A stretch of 64,000 bases of DNA, from contig CP094668.1 of assembly GCA_022836915.1 (NCBI GenBank), positions 1,240,001 to 1,304,000 of the forward strand, in the 5' to 3' direction. Of this stretch, positions 29,039 to 39,135 are shown one piece after another. This DNA comes from Paenibacillus sp. OVF10 (GTDB lineage: Bacteria; Bacillota; Bacilli; Paenibacillales; Paenibacillaceae). How positions within the stretch are numbered: the stretch's first letter is position 1; the number at the start of each line of letters is the position of its first letter. The notes beneath the pieces were generated by a model. It did no database searches. It was given only the letters and a program-made list of their open reading frames with translations, and was not told the DNA's origin. The position numbers were made by a program, and so were the translations under genes.

Positions 29039-29071
29039 ATAGAATAGCACCCTATACGGATGATAAGGTGA

Positions 29072-30708
29072 TCATCCTATTATAAAAATGAAGCGAGTTT
29101 TACCAAGCCGCAATCGAGCCGTCGGCTCGAGTTTCCGTACCCCGCATAATACGCCATTGTCCGGGTTGCGCCAGATGATCTGACCACGTCCAAACTGGGA
29201 TGGATCGAGTGCCACTTGAATATCATGTCCTTTGCGGGCGAGTGCCTGTGCAATGTGCTGTGGAAACCCCGGTTCCACGAGAATTGTTTTGCCCTTCGTC
29301 CACTGCCAGCGTGGAGAATCCAAGGCGGCCTGTGGGTTCAGGTGATAATCGATCGTATTCATGACCACCTGTACATGACCTTGCGGCTGCATGAAACCAC
29401 CCATGACACCGAATGGCCCAACCGCTTCGCTGCCGCGGGTGAGGAACCCCGGAATGATCGTGTGATACGTCCGTTTGCCCGGCTCCAGGGCATTTGCATG
29501 ATTCGGGTCCAGTGAGAAGTTGTGTCCACGATTCTGCAATGCAATGCCTGTCCCTGGAACAACTAATCCAGACCCGAAGCCCATGTAATTGCTTTGGATA
29601 AAGGAAACCATGTTACCTTCACCGTCCGCCGTAGCCAGATAGACCGTTCCACTTGCTCGTGGATCACCTGCCTCAGGTGCACGTGCGGTATCACCAATGA
29701 GTTTGCGCCGTTCTTCTGCGTATGCCTCGGATAGCAATTCTTCCACCGTCACGCCCATTTTGCGCTCTTCGGTAATATATTTTTCCCCGTCGGCAAATGC
29801 CAGTTTCATGGCTTCGAGCTGCTGATGATACGCCAGAACGGATTCTTTCTCGTCGAATGCGTAACCTTTCAGCAGATTAAGCGCCGCCAGAGCAATCAGT
29901 CCTTGTCCATTCGGCGGAATCTCCCACACATCGTATCCGCGATAGGAGACGGAGATGGGATCAACCCACTCGGGCTGGAATGCCGCCAGATCATCTTTGG
30001 TCAGATAACCACCGTGTTCTGCCATAAAGGAATGAATGCGCTCTGCCAGTTCTCCTTCGTAAAAGTCTCGCGCTTCGCTCTCGCCAATCTGGCGCAAAGT
30101 CGCCGCATGATCCGGCGAGCGCCACAACTCTCCAGCTGCGGGAACACGCCCGCCTGGAGCAAATGTCTCAAACCACGCACGCCCTGCTTCCGCATCACCC
30201 TGGCGTGCATAGATCTCGGCTGCCCTTGCCCAGTGGCGGGCCAGCCCAGGCGCAAGCGGGTAACCTTCCTCCGCGTAGCGGATGGCCGGTTCCAGCGCTT
30301 CCGCCAGCGTGAGCCGCCCAAAACGGCGGCTCAGCTCAGCCCAACCCGCCGGTGCGCCAGGCACCGTCACCGGAACAACCCCAAGCCTCGGCATCTCCGT
30401 ATAGCCTGCCGCTTGAAGCGCCTCAATGGATATGCCCTGAGGCGCAGGGCCGCTGGCATTAAGGCCATGCAGTTTGCCCTCGGTCCAGACGAGGGCAAAA
30501 GCATCGCCTCCAATGCCATTAGACGTAGGCTCCAGCACGGTGAGTGCTGCCGCAGTTGCAATGGCGGCATCAATGGCGTTGCCGCCTTTTTCAAAACATC
30601 CAGACCGGCTTGTGCAGCCAGTGGCTGAGACGTGGCGACCATGCCTTGCTTGGCATACACAGGCACGCGGTAAGAGGGGTACGGTTGGTAGAGTGGGTCG
30701 AAGTTCAT
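29072..30708 (-). CDS. Gamma-glutamyltransferase-like enzyme (one frameshift)
   Basis: N-terminal-nucleophile hydrolase family that cleaves or transfers gamma-glutamyl groups, 545 aa when repaired. Motifs: MVATSQPLAAQAGLDVLKKGGNAIDAA (repaired), EPTSNGIGGDAFALVW, then the autoprocessing Thr in ASGTVYLATADGEGNMVSFIQSNYMGFGSGLVVPGTGIALQNRG, and GGFMQPQGHVQV. It lacks a signal peptide, which fits cytoplasmic YwrD-like members. The frame breaks near 30590, where an A5 run needs A6. ATG 30708 has AAGGAG 12 bases upstream. GC-rich between 29900 and 30500. Confidence 0.88.
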
Positions 30709-30832
30709 CAGGTTGTTCAGCTCCTTGTCGCTAGATGTCAGGCTCCGGCATAACCGGATCATACTCCTAACCCTCTTCGCAACTGGACAACCGATATCCT
30801 GCCACACCTGCCAAATCCAACCTGACATCAGC

Positions 30833-31731
30833 CTAAGTCGTTACCATATCGCCGCCATTTACATGAATGCATTCACCTGTGACGTAGGATGAATCGCGGG
30901 AAGCGAGATAAACGTAGGCTGCCGCCAGTTCGTAAGGCTGACCAGCTCGACCCATGGGTGTATCTGTTCCAAATACCTGTACATCCTCAGCGGAGAAACT
31001 GGCAGGGATGAGCGGTGTCCAGATGGGGCCCGGGGCGACGGAATTCACACGGATTCCCTGTGCAGCGAGTGATTGGGCGAGTACACGAGTCAGCGATACG
31101 ACGGCTCCTTTGGTAGAAGAGTAGTCGATCAGTTGGGTATTGCCTTTATATGCTGTAATGGAAGCCGTATTGATAATGGAGGCACCTCTGCACAGATGGG
31201 GAGAGCGGCCTGAATCAGAAAGAAATAAGCGAACACATTGGTCTGAAAGGTGTGATACAGCTGTTCTTCTGTAATATCAACGATGCTTGGCTGCACATAC
31301 TGTACGCCATGATTGTTGACCAGAATATCGATCTTCCCGTAGGTTTCCATGGTTGTGCGAATGACGGCTTCACAGTTTTTCTTTAAGCGGAGATCAATCT
31401 CGATTAAGAGACAGCGCTGTCCCAGCTCTTCGATCCGTTCACGAGTCCTTTCGGCATCTGTCCGTTCATATAGATAAGCAATGACGATATCCGCACCTTC
31501 CTTGGCAAAAGCGATGGCGGCCGCCCGGCCGATTCCACTGTCCCCACCCGTAATAATGGCAACTTTACCTTGGAGTTTGCAGCTGCCAATATAGGCAGGA
31601 TCTTCACTGATCGGTTCAGGCACCATCAGGGTTTCCAGACCAGGTTGCTGGTCCTGATGCTGGGGTGGAAATGCCAGCTTTTGCTCCTTGCATACCGTTT
31701 TCTCACCATAAAAAGGATAGACAGGATTCAT
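30833..31731 (-). CDS. Short-chain dehydrogenase/reductase, YdaD/GSP39-like (one frameshift)
   Basis: NAD(P)-dependent SDR, 299 aa when repaired. N-terminal extension of about 45 residues, then TGGDSGIGRAAA (cofactor loop), DILVNNHG (Asn-Asn-x-Gly), YSSTKGAV (catalytic Tyr and Lys) and NSVAPGPIWTPL. The extension plus PAYIGSCKLQGKVAIITGGDSGIG matches the general-stress SDRs of bacilli. The frame breaks near 31196, where CCCC needs CCCCC to read ALPHLCRGASIINTAS. Divergent from fosB. Confidence 0.9.
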
Positions 31732-31886
31732 TCGCTTTACATCCTCCTCGAACGTTCATTGATACGGATAACCTATGCATTCGCCCAGAAGAAGGTGCGG
31801 GAGGAAGCAGCAGAGCGGTTGTTTTTTGCACAGAATATACCATAATAAGGATAGATCCTTAAATTGATGGAGGTGTCAGGAGCCAC

Positions 31887-32306
31887 ATGAATATTCAAGG
31901 AATTAATCATTTGTGCTTTTCCGTATCCAATCTGGAGCGGGCCATTACCTTTTATGAGCAGGCTCTCGGTGCCCGAATTCAGGTGAAAGGACGCAAACTG
32001 GCTTATTTTGAGCTTGCCGGTCTGTGGATTGCCCTGAATCAGGAGGATGTTATTCGCAACTATACGGAACGAACCTATACCCATATTGCATTTACCGTTA
32101 CAGAAGAGGAGTTCGATGCGTCTGTGCAGCAGCTGCGAGCAGCGGGGGCTGACATTCTTCCCGGAAGGCCAAGAGATCCGCGGGATGCATTATCTGTATA
32201 TTTTACCGATCCGGATGGTCATCTGTTCGAACTGCATACAGGTACGATGAAGCAAAGGCTGGATTATTATCGCGAAGACAAAGCTCATATGACCTTTTAT
32301 ACGTGA
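31887..32306 (+). CDS. fosB: Metallothiol transferase FosB (fosfomycin resistance)
   Basis: 139 aa, full length. Vicinal oxygen chelate fold enzyme that adds bacillithiol (or cysteine) to fosfomycin. Close family motifs: INHLCFSVSNLERAITFYE, with metal-binding His7; YTHIAFTVTEEEF with the second His; and YFTDPDGHLFELHTGT with the Glu ligand. The ending RLDYYREDKAHMTFY is typical of FosB. Intrinsic chromosomal copies are common in bacilli, so this need not be acquired. Start has ATGGAGGTG upstream. Confidence 0.93.
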   Translation: MNIQGINHLCFSVSNLERAITFYEQALGARIQVKGRKLAYFELAGLWIALNQEDVIRNYTERTYTHIAFTVTEEEFDASVQQLRAAGADILPGRPRDPRDALSVYFTDPDGHLFELHTGTMKQRLDYYREDKAHMTFYT

Positions 32307-32354
32307 GTTTCATGTACAAATCGAGAAAATCTGGAATTATAACTCACATATCTA

Positions 32355-32382
32355 TTGTCTAAACATTGGCATTACCTATAAT
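32355..32382 (+). promoter_or_regulatory. Promoter of the S9 peptidase gene
   Basis: TTGTCT at 32355-32360, 16 bp spacer, TATAAT at 32377-32382, about 65 bases before the start codon. Confidence 0.6.
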
Positions 32383-32447
32383 ATGGACAAATGGTACCTT
32401 AATTTACCAATGTTAAATTCGTTGGTTCCATTCCAAGGAGGTTTGTC

Positions 32448-34257
32448 ATGATTCAGTTCCCTAAACCGGATGTTGAGCAATATTTTCAGACGTACCGTAT
32501 TTCGCATTTTGCCGTATCGGCAGACGAGAAACGTTTGTTCATGGACAGCAATCTGAACGGTCAGCCGAATATTTGGGCGATGGATTTGCCTGGAGGATAC
32601 CCGTATCCTTTAACGTACTTGAATCAGAGCAGTCAATTTATCAAAGCAGACCCGCAAGGACGTCATCTTCTTACCGCATTTGATCGAGATGGAGATGAGA
32701 ACTATCATCTGTATGCACTTCCACCCGAGGGTGGCGTTCCACTGCCTGTGGTTTCGGCAGAACCAAATGATCGCTGTTATTTCTCTGAGTTGTCCGAGGA
32801 TGGACAGCGTCTCTATTATGTCACCAGCGCGGGTAATCCAAATTATCTGAATTCACGCCGCATCGATCTGGAGACAGGGGAAGATGAACTGCTATACAGT
32901 GGAGAAGAGGTTACGAGCAGCCTGTTTGCTGTAAGCCCTGACGAGAAAAGTTTTGTTATTTTAAAGATGTACTCCAATACGTATCAGACGGCGCATCTGT
33001 ATCGTAATAATGAAGAAATGGAGATTCTGCCAGCTTCAGAACGTCATAGTCAGGTATCTGATCTGATTTTTGCAGATGACAATCGTCTTCTGTTCATTAC
33101 CAATGATGACTCCGCATACGCCTATGTGGCTGAGTACCGTATCGATACCCGCGAATTCCGTATATTGTGCAGAATCGAAGGGGAAGATGTGGAGTTTATC
33201 CGCTGGCATCAGGCTTCCGAGACCTTATATTTCTGGACACTTACAGGGCCGGAGAATCGTATGTACGTATTGGGTAAAAATGCCGATGAGCCTCGGCGCA
33301 TAGATATGCCGCTGGATACGATAGAACAGGTGAACGTTACGAAGGCTGGCAATGTATATATCCTCGGACGTGGAGCGATCCAACCGCATAACATTTATCG
33401 CAAAATCGCAGGTTCTGAGTCCTGGGAGCCGCTGACTGCCAATCGGGTAACCGGACTGGACCCAAGTGATCTCGTGTACCCTGACGTTATTCGGTATAAC
33501 TCCTACGACGGACTGGAGATCGAAGCTCTCTTGTTCAAAGCAAAGCCAGAGCAGGCCAATGGCTACACCGTATTTTGGCCTCATGGTGGGCCGCAAGCAT
33601 CCGAAGCGAAGTTTTTCGGCCCATGTTCCAGATGATGCTCGCTCAGGGCTATCATGTCTTTGCACCGAATTTCCGGGGCAGTACCGGATATGGTGCGGAA
33701 TTCGTCAAGATGGTTGAGCGTGATTGGGGTGAGGGTCCAAGGCTGGACTGTGTTTCCGGGATCAACTGGTTGTTTGATCAGGGAATTACATCGCCAGAGC
33801 GGTTGTTTGTGGTAGGTGGAAGTTACGGGGATATATGACCCTGTTATTGGCAGGTCGCCATCCGGAGCTGTTCCGGGCTGCGGTCGATATTTTTGGGCCA
33901 AGTAACCTGTTCACATTCCTGGAATCCGTACCGGAAGACTGGAAGCCGATGATGGATAACTGGCTGGGTGACCCGGTCCGTGACCGCGAACGTTTAACGA
34001 AGGATTCACCCATTACGTATCTTGATCAGATGGTTAACCCCATGCTGGTCATTCAGGGTGCCAATGATCCAAGGGTCGTGAAGGCCGAATCTGATCAGAT
34101 TGTGGCTGCGCTCCAGTCCAAGGGAGTTGATGTGGAATACATCGTTCTGGATGATGAGGGTCATGGCTTCTCCAGAAAAACAAACGAGATTCTCGTGTAC
34201 CGCCGGATGCTGGAGTTTTTGCAGAAACATCAGGAGTCACCCGTCGCACAAGCTTAG
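32448..34257 (+). CDS. S9-family peptidase, acylaminoacyl/dipeptidyl peptidase type (two frameshifts)
   Basis: 603 aa when repaired. N-terminal beta-propeller (about 1-340) with repeated DG/DE turns, then an alpha/beta hydrolase: WPHGGPQAS, FRGSTGYG, VVGGSYGGYMTLLLAG with the nucleophile Ser, IQGANDPRVVKAE with the Asp and DDEGHGFSRK with the His. Frames break near 33617 (TTTTT needs a sixth T) and 33829 (GGGG needs a fifth G), the second right in the nucleophile loop. No signal peptide. AAGGAGG precedes ATG 32448. Distinct from the lanthipeptide protease at 20649. Confidence 0.9.
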
Positions 34258-34298
34258 TTGAGAGATTCCATCGTTGACTTAAATATAGTGAGATGAGG

Positions 34299-34336
34299 AA
34301 AACCGCCAAAGATCAAGGATGATCTTTGGCGGTTTT
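34299..34336. terminator. Bidirectional terminator
   Basis: AAAACCGCCAAAGATCA and TGATCTTTGGCGGTTTT form a 17 bp stem with a 4-base loop. It separates the convergent S9 peptidase and phosphotransferase genes. Confidence 0.9.
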
Positions 34337-34384
34337 ATGCGTGCGCCAGGATGTTGGGCGACATATATGGAATGATACATTCTA

Positions 34385-35418
34385 CTAATCTAGCAATGTG
34401 ACAATCGAATTAATGGACTGCTGCGCCCACTGTGCAAAAGGCAGGTCGGCTGCCCACGTCACTTGTCCTGTCGCTTTGGCTTCCCCCACCACAAGATACG
34501 TTGATAGAGCAGATGCATGCTGAGACGTGTGCGGAAGTGTTGGCATTTCTCCTCATCTGCTGCACAGACCAGATCCCGGTAGCAGCGAAGGAACTGTGCG
34601 GCCAGTTCTGGTTGACCCTCACGAACATACCTGGTGGATATTTTGGTTAGGTCAGCTGTGCCGTCTCCGAAATAGGCAGTTGTAAAATCGAACAGACCAC
34701 TAATTTGCCACCCTGAAGTACGGTCGTCCAGATTTTGAATCAGAACATTCTCGACTTTGAAGTCTCCCATGACAAAACCCGGAACAGCTTTGGAACGAAA
34801 TGCCGGTTCAGCATTCTGGAATTGCTCGTCCACCCACTGAACATCTTCATCCGTAATTACCGAGTACTGTTCAGCATCATGTAACCAGTGACGAATGGTT
34901 CCGTACAACCAGTCCAGATAATCGCCTGCAAAGGAAACAATCTGCTGCGCTACAGGATCATATTCCCCTGCATCAGGAACCTTCCAGCGGTGCAGTTCTG
35001 CCAAAGTATGGGCAAACATACAGGCGATCTCTTCCTGATCTTGCTGTGACAGTGAAGCCTGGAATGCTGGATCATACAGGTGATTTCCGGGCAGGCGTGG
35101 CATTATGGCATAACTCCAGCCTAGCAGATGGGTATCTTCATGTAATAGATATGGATCAGGGACAGGAATGGACGTATGTTTCGCCAGTTGTTCTACAAAG
35201 AACTTTTCTTCCTGTAACTGTCCTGCATATAAAGGATTGCCTTTCAGAATATACTCTCCACGGGAAGAGCGAATGAGCAGTGTCTGACCCATAACACCTT
35301 TATCCGTTCGTCGATAATCTTCAAGGGTTCCCAGGTCAAGCTCATTCAGCGCATCCTGCAATGAAACTGCGGCCACTTCGCCAAGTTGATTGGAACCAAA
35401 ATATATACGGGTTGTCAT
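34385..35418 (-). CDS. Aminoglycoside phosphotransferase-fold (APH) protein (one frameshift)
   Basis: 344 aa when repaired, kinase-like fold. Visible are GEYILKGNPLY with the ATP-binding Lys, the brace region AHTLAELHRW, the catalytic loop read as VPGFVMGDFKVENVLI (GD-F-x-x-x-N; the first Asp is the base) and SGLFDFTTAYFGD with the metal-binding Asp. The His of the usual HGD is Met here. The frame breaks near 34487, where GGGGG needs one more G, and the true end is 34385. The substrate cannot be predicted. Confidence 0.82.
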
Positions 35419-35439
35419 ATGGCCGGACCCTCCTGGATT

Positions 35440-36413
35440 TTAGTCCTCATTCTCTTCGTCAGACAGGTCATACGTATCCTCATCGACCAATCCACGGATG
35501 AAAGCTTCAAAATTCGGCGCAAGATATGTAATCTCATAATCATTTTCCTGATCCACATGGACTACACAGGGTTCGCCTTCAGGACCACAGAAGCGATAAT
35601 CCAGCATAACGACATCATGACCAGCGGATGGACAATCACAGATCACAATACCCAGATCGGGGTATCCCCAATCTTCGATCATGAACCGACTTCCCATCTC
35701 ACCAGCGAGTGCGTATATTTTATCGTGTCCGATTCCCATAATGCTTGAAATGGCTATGTGATCCTCAGCCCAGGAAGTTGCTTCTTTGGTGGGAAATACA
35801 GTGAGTGCAGGGATACCGCCGTTCTGCGTATTCATTAGTTGAATATAGGATGCGGGCAGCTTGTAACCTAGTTCTTGCTCAATAGATACAATTTCTTCTT
35901 CGTCAAAAGGTTTTGATACATGGTTGTCCAGTGCATAATCGCTCTGTACCCAGAACGTTGCCGGATCATAGGTCCCTGAAGCGGCTCTTAGATGATTCTG
36001 TGTACCGCTCTGCTCTAAAGCTGCGATATTCTCCTCATGGCGTTGACGATCCAGCCGCATCTTCTCCGCTTGGGGACGAATCTGGCGAAGGAATTCAAGG
36101 GTAGATTCATCATGGGGCAGAAGTTCGTCAGCTCTCTCAAAAGCCAGTAGTGCCTGTTCATAACTTGCGATGTAACAGTATGCGTAACCCAAGCGATATT
36201 GCCAGAGCGGGTCGTTTACCCTTGCTCCTCTACAGACAACAAATGTTGAATAGCTTCGCGGTAACGTGCGTCATTATTATAGGCTCTGGCGAGTTGACCA
36301 ATCAGATCATAATCCCGCTCTGAGACGGGGATACGTTCAATACGTTTAATAATCAGATTGAATTGGTCCTGCTCATGCCACAAGTTGATTTGTTCCAGCA
36401 GTTCTCTTTCCAT
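35440..36413 (-). CDS. TPR-SUKH (SMI1/KNR4) protein (one frameshift)
   Basis: 324 aa when repaired. The N-terminal ~110 residues form two or three TPR-like repeats (LARAYNNDARYREAIQHLL, LGYAYCYIASYEQALLAFERADELLP). The C-terminal ~200 residues are a SUKH domain: EEEIVSIEQELGYKLPASYIQLMNTQNGG and the acidic end. SUKH proteins are often immunity proteins against nuclease or deaminase toxins, but solitary TPR-SUKH proteins are also common housekeeping-like genes. The frame breaks near 36220, where GGG needs a fourth G. No toxin gene is adjacent. Confidence 0.8.
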
Positions 36414-36512
36414 GAATAGGCCTCACTTCCGTAGAGGGGTATGAATCTCTTTCATTATATAATAAGTGTGTGTTGGTTGGAGAATGTATAAATCAAGCTC
36501 TTCGTAGCATAC

Positions 36513-36608
36513 TGTTTAAGTATACTTTAAGTTTAATCTATATAGTTTAAGTTATGTTTAACTTTATTTAAGTATTATGTTGAAAGTTAAACTTTACTAT
36601 CCTATACT
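36513..36608 (+). promoter_or_regulatory. Promoter with repeated TTTAAGT/AAACTT operator motifs
   Basis: TTGAAA at 36580-36585, 17 bp spacer, TATACT at 36603-36608. The palindrome AAAGTTAAACTTT (36584-36596) lies inside the spacer. Further TTTAAGT/ACTTTAA motifs occur at 36513-36533 and 36544-36568. The layout fits autoregulation by the HTH protein encoded 17 bases downstream. Confidence 0.65.
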
Positions 36609-36624
36609 AGGAGTGTGAGGTGAG

Positions 36625-37330
36625 ATGGATATGGGAATCACAAGAGTTGAGAAGAATATATTTAGTCAGAACACGGATGAGATTGCTTCTGAGTTAGTTC
36701 AGAGCTTGAGTAATTCGGATAATAGTATTTTACTGTTCAAAGTGCTGGCACTTGCAGTCAAAAATAATGCTGAATTTGTTCGTAGCCTGGATGAATCTAT
36801 CTTTGAAGATGCTGATATTTTTAGAGAAAAGTATGTTACTCTTCTCAAACACGCGTTAAGTCAAGCAGTGGATGTACCGACAGGAATTACAGACAGTGGT
36901 GTTCCTTCTACTGAGGTTGTACGTTCTTATACTCCTAAAGAATTATCTGTGTTTTTGGAGTGAGTATTACGACGATTTTCAACTGGATTGATCAAGGCCG
37001 TTTTATGGGGATTCAAAGAGCCGGGTCCAACAAACATAATCTCATCTCAGACGATACTACATATGTGTATGGATCAGGTAAGAGAACGACGATTAAAGAC
37101 ATTGTGACTATGTGGAAAAAGAAGAGGCAGAACACCAATCCACAATAGAAGTCAGTGACCTGGATTACCACACGGGGCAAATTGCCTTATATGAAGATAA
37201 ATACAAAGGGGAATTCGAACGGACACTCGGAACTAAATTGAACTTAACACCTGAAGAAGAAACCGATGCACAAGTTTGGAAACACCATTTGGGGAGGCAG
37301 CGTCTTGGCTTTAAAAATACCGAAAAGTAA
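36625..37330 (+). CDS. Antitoxin-like HTH protein (two frameshifts)
   Basis: 235 aa when repaired. The N-terminal ~95 residues are helical and unrecognised. In the centre, YTPKELSVFFGVSITTIFNWIDQGRF is an excisionase/MerR-like helix-turn-helix. The end (GQIALYEDKYKGEFERTLGTKLNLTPEEETDAQVWKHHL) resembles tails of antitoxins that partner PIN-type or other toxins. Frames break near 36955 (T5 needs T6) and 37119 (A5 needs A6). Base composition is AT-richer than the surroundings, a hint of horizontal origin. The start, ATG 36625, follows GAGGTGAG. Confidence 0.68.
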
Positions 37331-37397
37331 TTTTCGTTTTATTGAGAATGATTTTTCAGATATTATCTTGAAAAGAAATATCTCTATTAAATTATAA
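37305..37397 (+). CDS. Stub ORF after the antitoxin, possible toxin remnant
   Basis: A 30-residue frame starting at TTG 37305, 7 bases after a GGGGAGG site and overlapping the end of the antitoxin gene by 26 bases, the usual position of a partner toxin. It reads KIPKSNFRFIENDFSDIILK and stops 37 bases before a terminator. Too short for a known toxin, and a single indel would not extend it past the terminator. It may be a truncated relic or a genuine short peptide. Confidence 0.4.
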   Translation: MALKIPKSNFRFIENDFSDIILKRNISIKL

Positions 37398-37433
37398 TAG
37401 TTCAATACTGATATGAGATTGTACATACGAATT

Positions 37434-37493
37434 AAACAACACTCCCTGAACTTAGGCGTAGTAGCCACAGTTCAGGGAGTGTTGTTTTTATTT
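37434..37493. terminator. Strong terminator after the antitoxin-like operon
   Basis: AAACAACACTCCCTGAAC at 37434-37451 pairs with GTTCAGGGAGTGTTGTTTTT at 37470-37489. Confidence 0.88.
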
Positions 37494-37513
37494 ATAGTGT
37501 ATGTGATTAAAAC

Positions 37514-37704
37514 GATATGAATTGAACTAATCATTTACACAACAACGGAGAGGACAGAAAGAACTTGAAAAAGCGAAGCGTTCGCCTTTATCACCGGATT
37601 TTCCCTTGAGAAAGGGAATCAAAAAATCTGGGGATAACAGCGATTGGAAAGTTGTTCTGTCATCGTAGTATCAGTGTAAATAATTTTCAGTTTAATTCGA
37701 TATG
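37514..37704 (+). repeat. MITE-like interspersed repeat, copy C
   Basis: About 190 bp, same orientation as copy A, ends GATATGAATTGAACTAATCATTTACAC and GTGTAAATAATTTTCAGTTTAATTCGATATG. It lacks the AGCTTTCT hairpin segment (about 30 bases). It ends 12 bases from the nrdF stop. Confidence 0.85.
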
Positions 37705-37715
37705 GGGAATCTTTA

Positions 37716-38747
37716 TTACAAATCGTCAAATCCGTTATCGTCGCCAACTTTACCGTAGTTACGGGATTTAGCTTCGAAGAAGTCGGTTTTGGTTGCATTC
37801 AATGCTTCATCGGAGAATGGTTTGATCCAAGGCATGCAGTTTACATCTACACCTTCATATGCTTTTTCCATACCCATCAGACGCAGACGTTTGTTGGCGA
37901 TGTACTTGATGTAATCTTCCAACTCGTTCAGGTCAATACCACGTACGTTGCTGAGCGTGTAGTGTGCCCAGTTGGTTTCAAGCTCAACAGCACGATGGAT
38001 GGTTTGGTATACATAGTCCATGTTCTCAGGTGTATTCAGTTCAGGGAAGTCTACCAGCAACTGTTTGTACACTTCAGCGAAGAAGTAACAGTGTTGGTTT
38101 TCATCGCGCTGGATATACGAGATCATCTGGCTCGTTGCCATCATTTTCTGGTCACGGGCCAGGTTGTAGAAGAAGGCAAACGTACTATAGAAGAAGATAC
38201 CTTCGAGTACCAGATCGGCTACCATAGCCTGGAAGAACGTCTGTGGAGACGGCTCGTCCCGGAAGTTCTGATAGATATCAGCGATGAAACGGTTGCGGTC
38301 AAGCAGGACTGGATCATGTTTCCAATATTCGAAAATTTCCTTTTGCTCCCGATCAGATACGATGGAAGAGAGGACGTAGGAGTACGATTGGTTATGAACG
38401 ACTTCCTGTTGTCCGATAATGGCCGAGATCGCCTCGAGTGAAGAATCGGTAAAGTAACGTTTTACGTCACCCACAAACATCGTCTGCATGGAATCAAGTA
38501 CCGCGAGCAGGGAGATGTTGATTTTGAATGTGCGTTGCTCTTCCTCGTCCAGCTGAGCAAATTGGGAAGCATCTTTGGACATTGGAATCTCGTCTGCGAT
38601 CCAGTGGTTGAGCAGCAGTACTTTGTACAATTTGTACATATGAGGCATGCGAATGTCGTTCCAGTTCAGGATACCGGAGCATTCACCTTCAATAATACGG
38701 GTTGATTGGTTAGGGGCTTCGGTGTTGAAAATTTTCTGTACTTGCAT
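37716..38747 (-). CDS. nrdF: Ribonucleoside-diphosphate reductase beta subunit
   Basis: Small radical-generating subunit of class I ribonucleotide reductase, 343 aa, intact. Ferritin-like helices with metal ligands in VLDSMQ (Asp), IIGQQEVVHNQSYSYVL (Glu, His), LVLEGIFFYSTFAF (Glu) and QRDENQHCYFF (Glu, His). Start follows AAGGAGTGA. It is separated from nrdE by 388 bases that hold a terminator and MITE copy D, and it is followed by MITE copy C in the opposite orientation. Whether it belongs to the Ia or Ib subtype cannot be settled here; no nrdI is adjacent. Confidence 0.93.
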   Translation of the reverse strand: MQVQKIFNTEAPNQSTRIIEGECSGILNWNDIRMPHMYKLYKVLLLNHWIADEIPMSKDASQFAQLDEEEQRTFKINISLLAVLDSMQTMFVGDVKRYFTDSSLEAISAIIGQQEVVHNQSYSYVLSSIVSDREQKEIFEYWKHDPVLLDRNRFIADIYQNFRDEPSPQTFFQAMVADLVLEGIFFYSTFAFFYNLARDQKMMATSQMISYIQRDENQHCYFFAEVYKQLLVDFPELNTPENMDYVYQTIHRAVELETNWAHYTLSNVRGIDLNELEDYIKYIANKRLRLMGMEKAYEGVDVNCMPWIKPFSDEALNATKTDFFEAKSRNYGKVGDDNGFDDL

Positions 38748-38763
38748 AGTCCGTTCACTCCTT

Positions 38764-38981
38764 GAATGAATTTACACTGTATAACTACGATGACAGAACA
38801 ACCTTACGATCGCTGTTATCCCCTGATTTTTTTGATTCCCTCTTTTAAAGGGAAAAATTCGGTGATTAAGGCGAAGTGTATGCTTCCGAAGTAGCTTTTT
38901 TACAGAAAGCTTTTAGCTCCGCTTCTTCAGCTTTGTTTTGTCCTCTTCGTTATCGTGTAATCATTAATTCTTTTATATATT
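38764..38981 (-). repeat. MITE-like interspersed repeat, copy D
   Basis: Inverted relative to copies A and C. Ends GAATTTACAC and GTGTAATCATTAATTCTTTTATATA; internal CTACGATGACAGAACAACCTTACGATCGCTG and CAGAAAGCT segments intact. Lies between nrdE and nrdF, about 16 bases upstream of the nrdF start. Confidence 0.85.
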
Positions 38982-39041
38982 AGGGTTGTATAATGTGGCA
39001 TCTATATCAACATCTTGCGATGCTGTGATCGTGTTTTAGGC

Positions 39042-39093
39042 AAAAAAGAACCAGGGCAACGCCATTTTGCAATCAAAACAGGATGCCCTGGTG
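39042..39093 (-). terminator. Terminator directly after nrdE
   Basis: ACCAGGGCA and TGCCCTGGT form a 9 bp stem with an inner TTTTG/CAAAA stem; read leftward it is followed by TCTTTTTTG. It should stop nrdE transcripts before nrdF. Confidence 0.8.
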
Positions 39094-39135
39094 GTCATCG
39101 TGAATCTAGTCAATCTTCTCTATCATGGATAAAAC

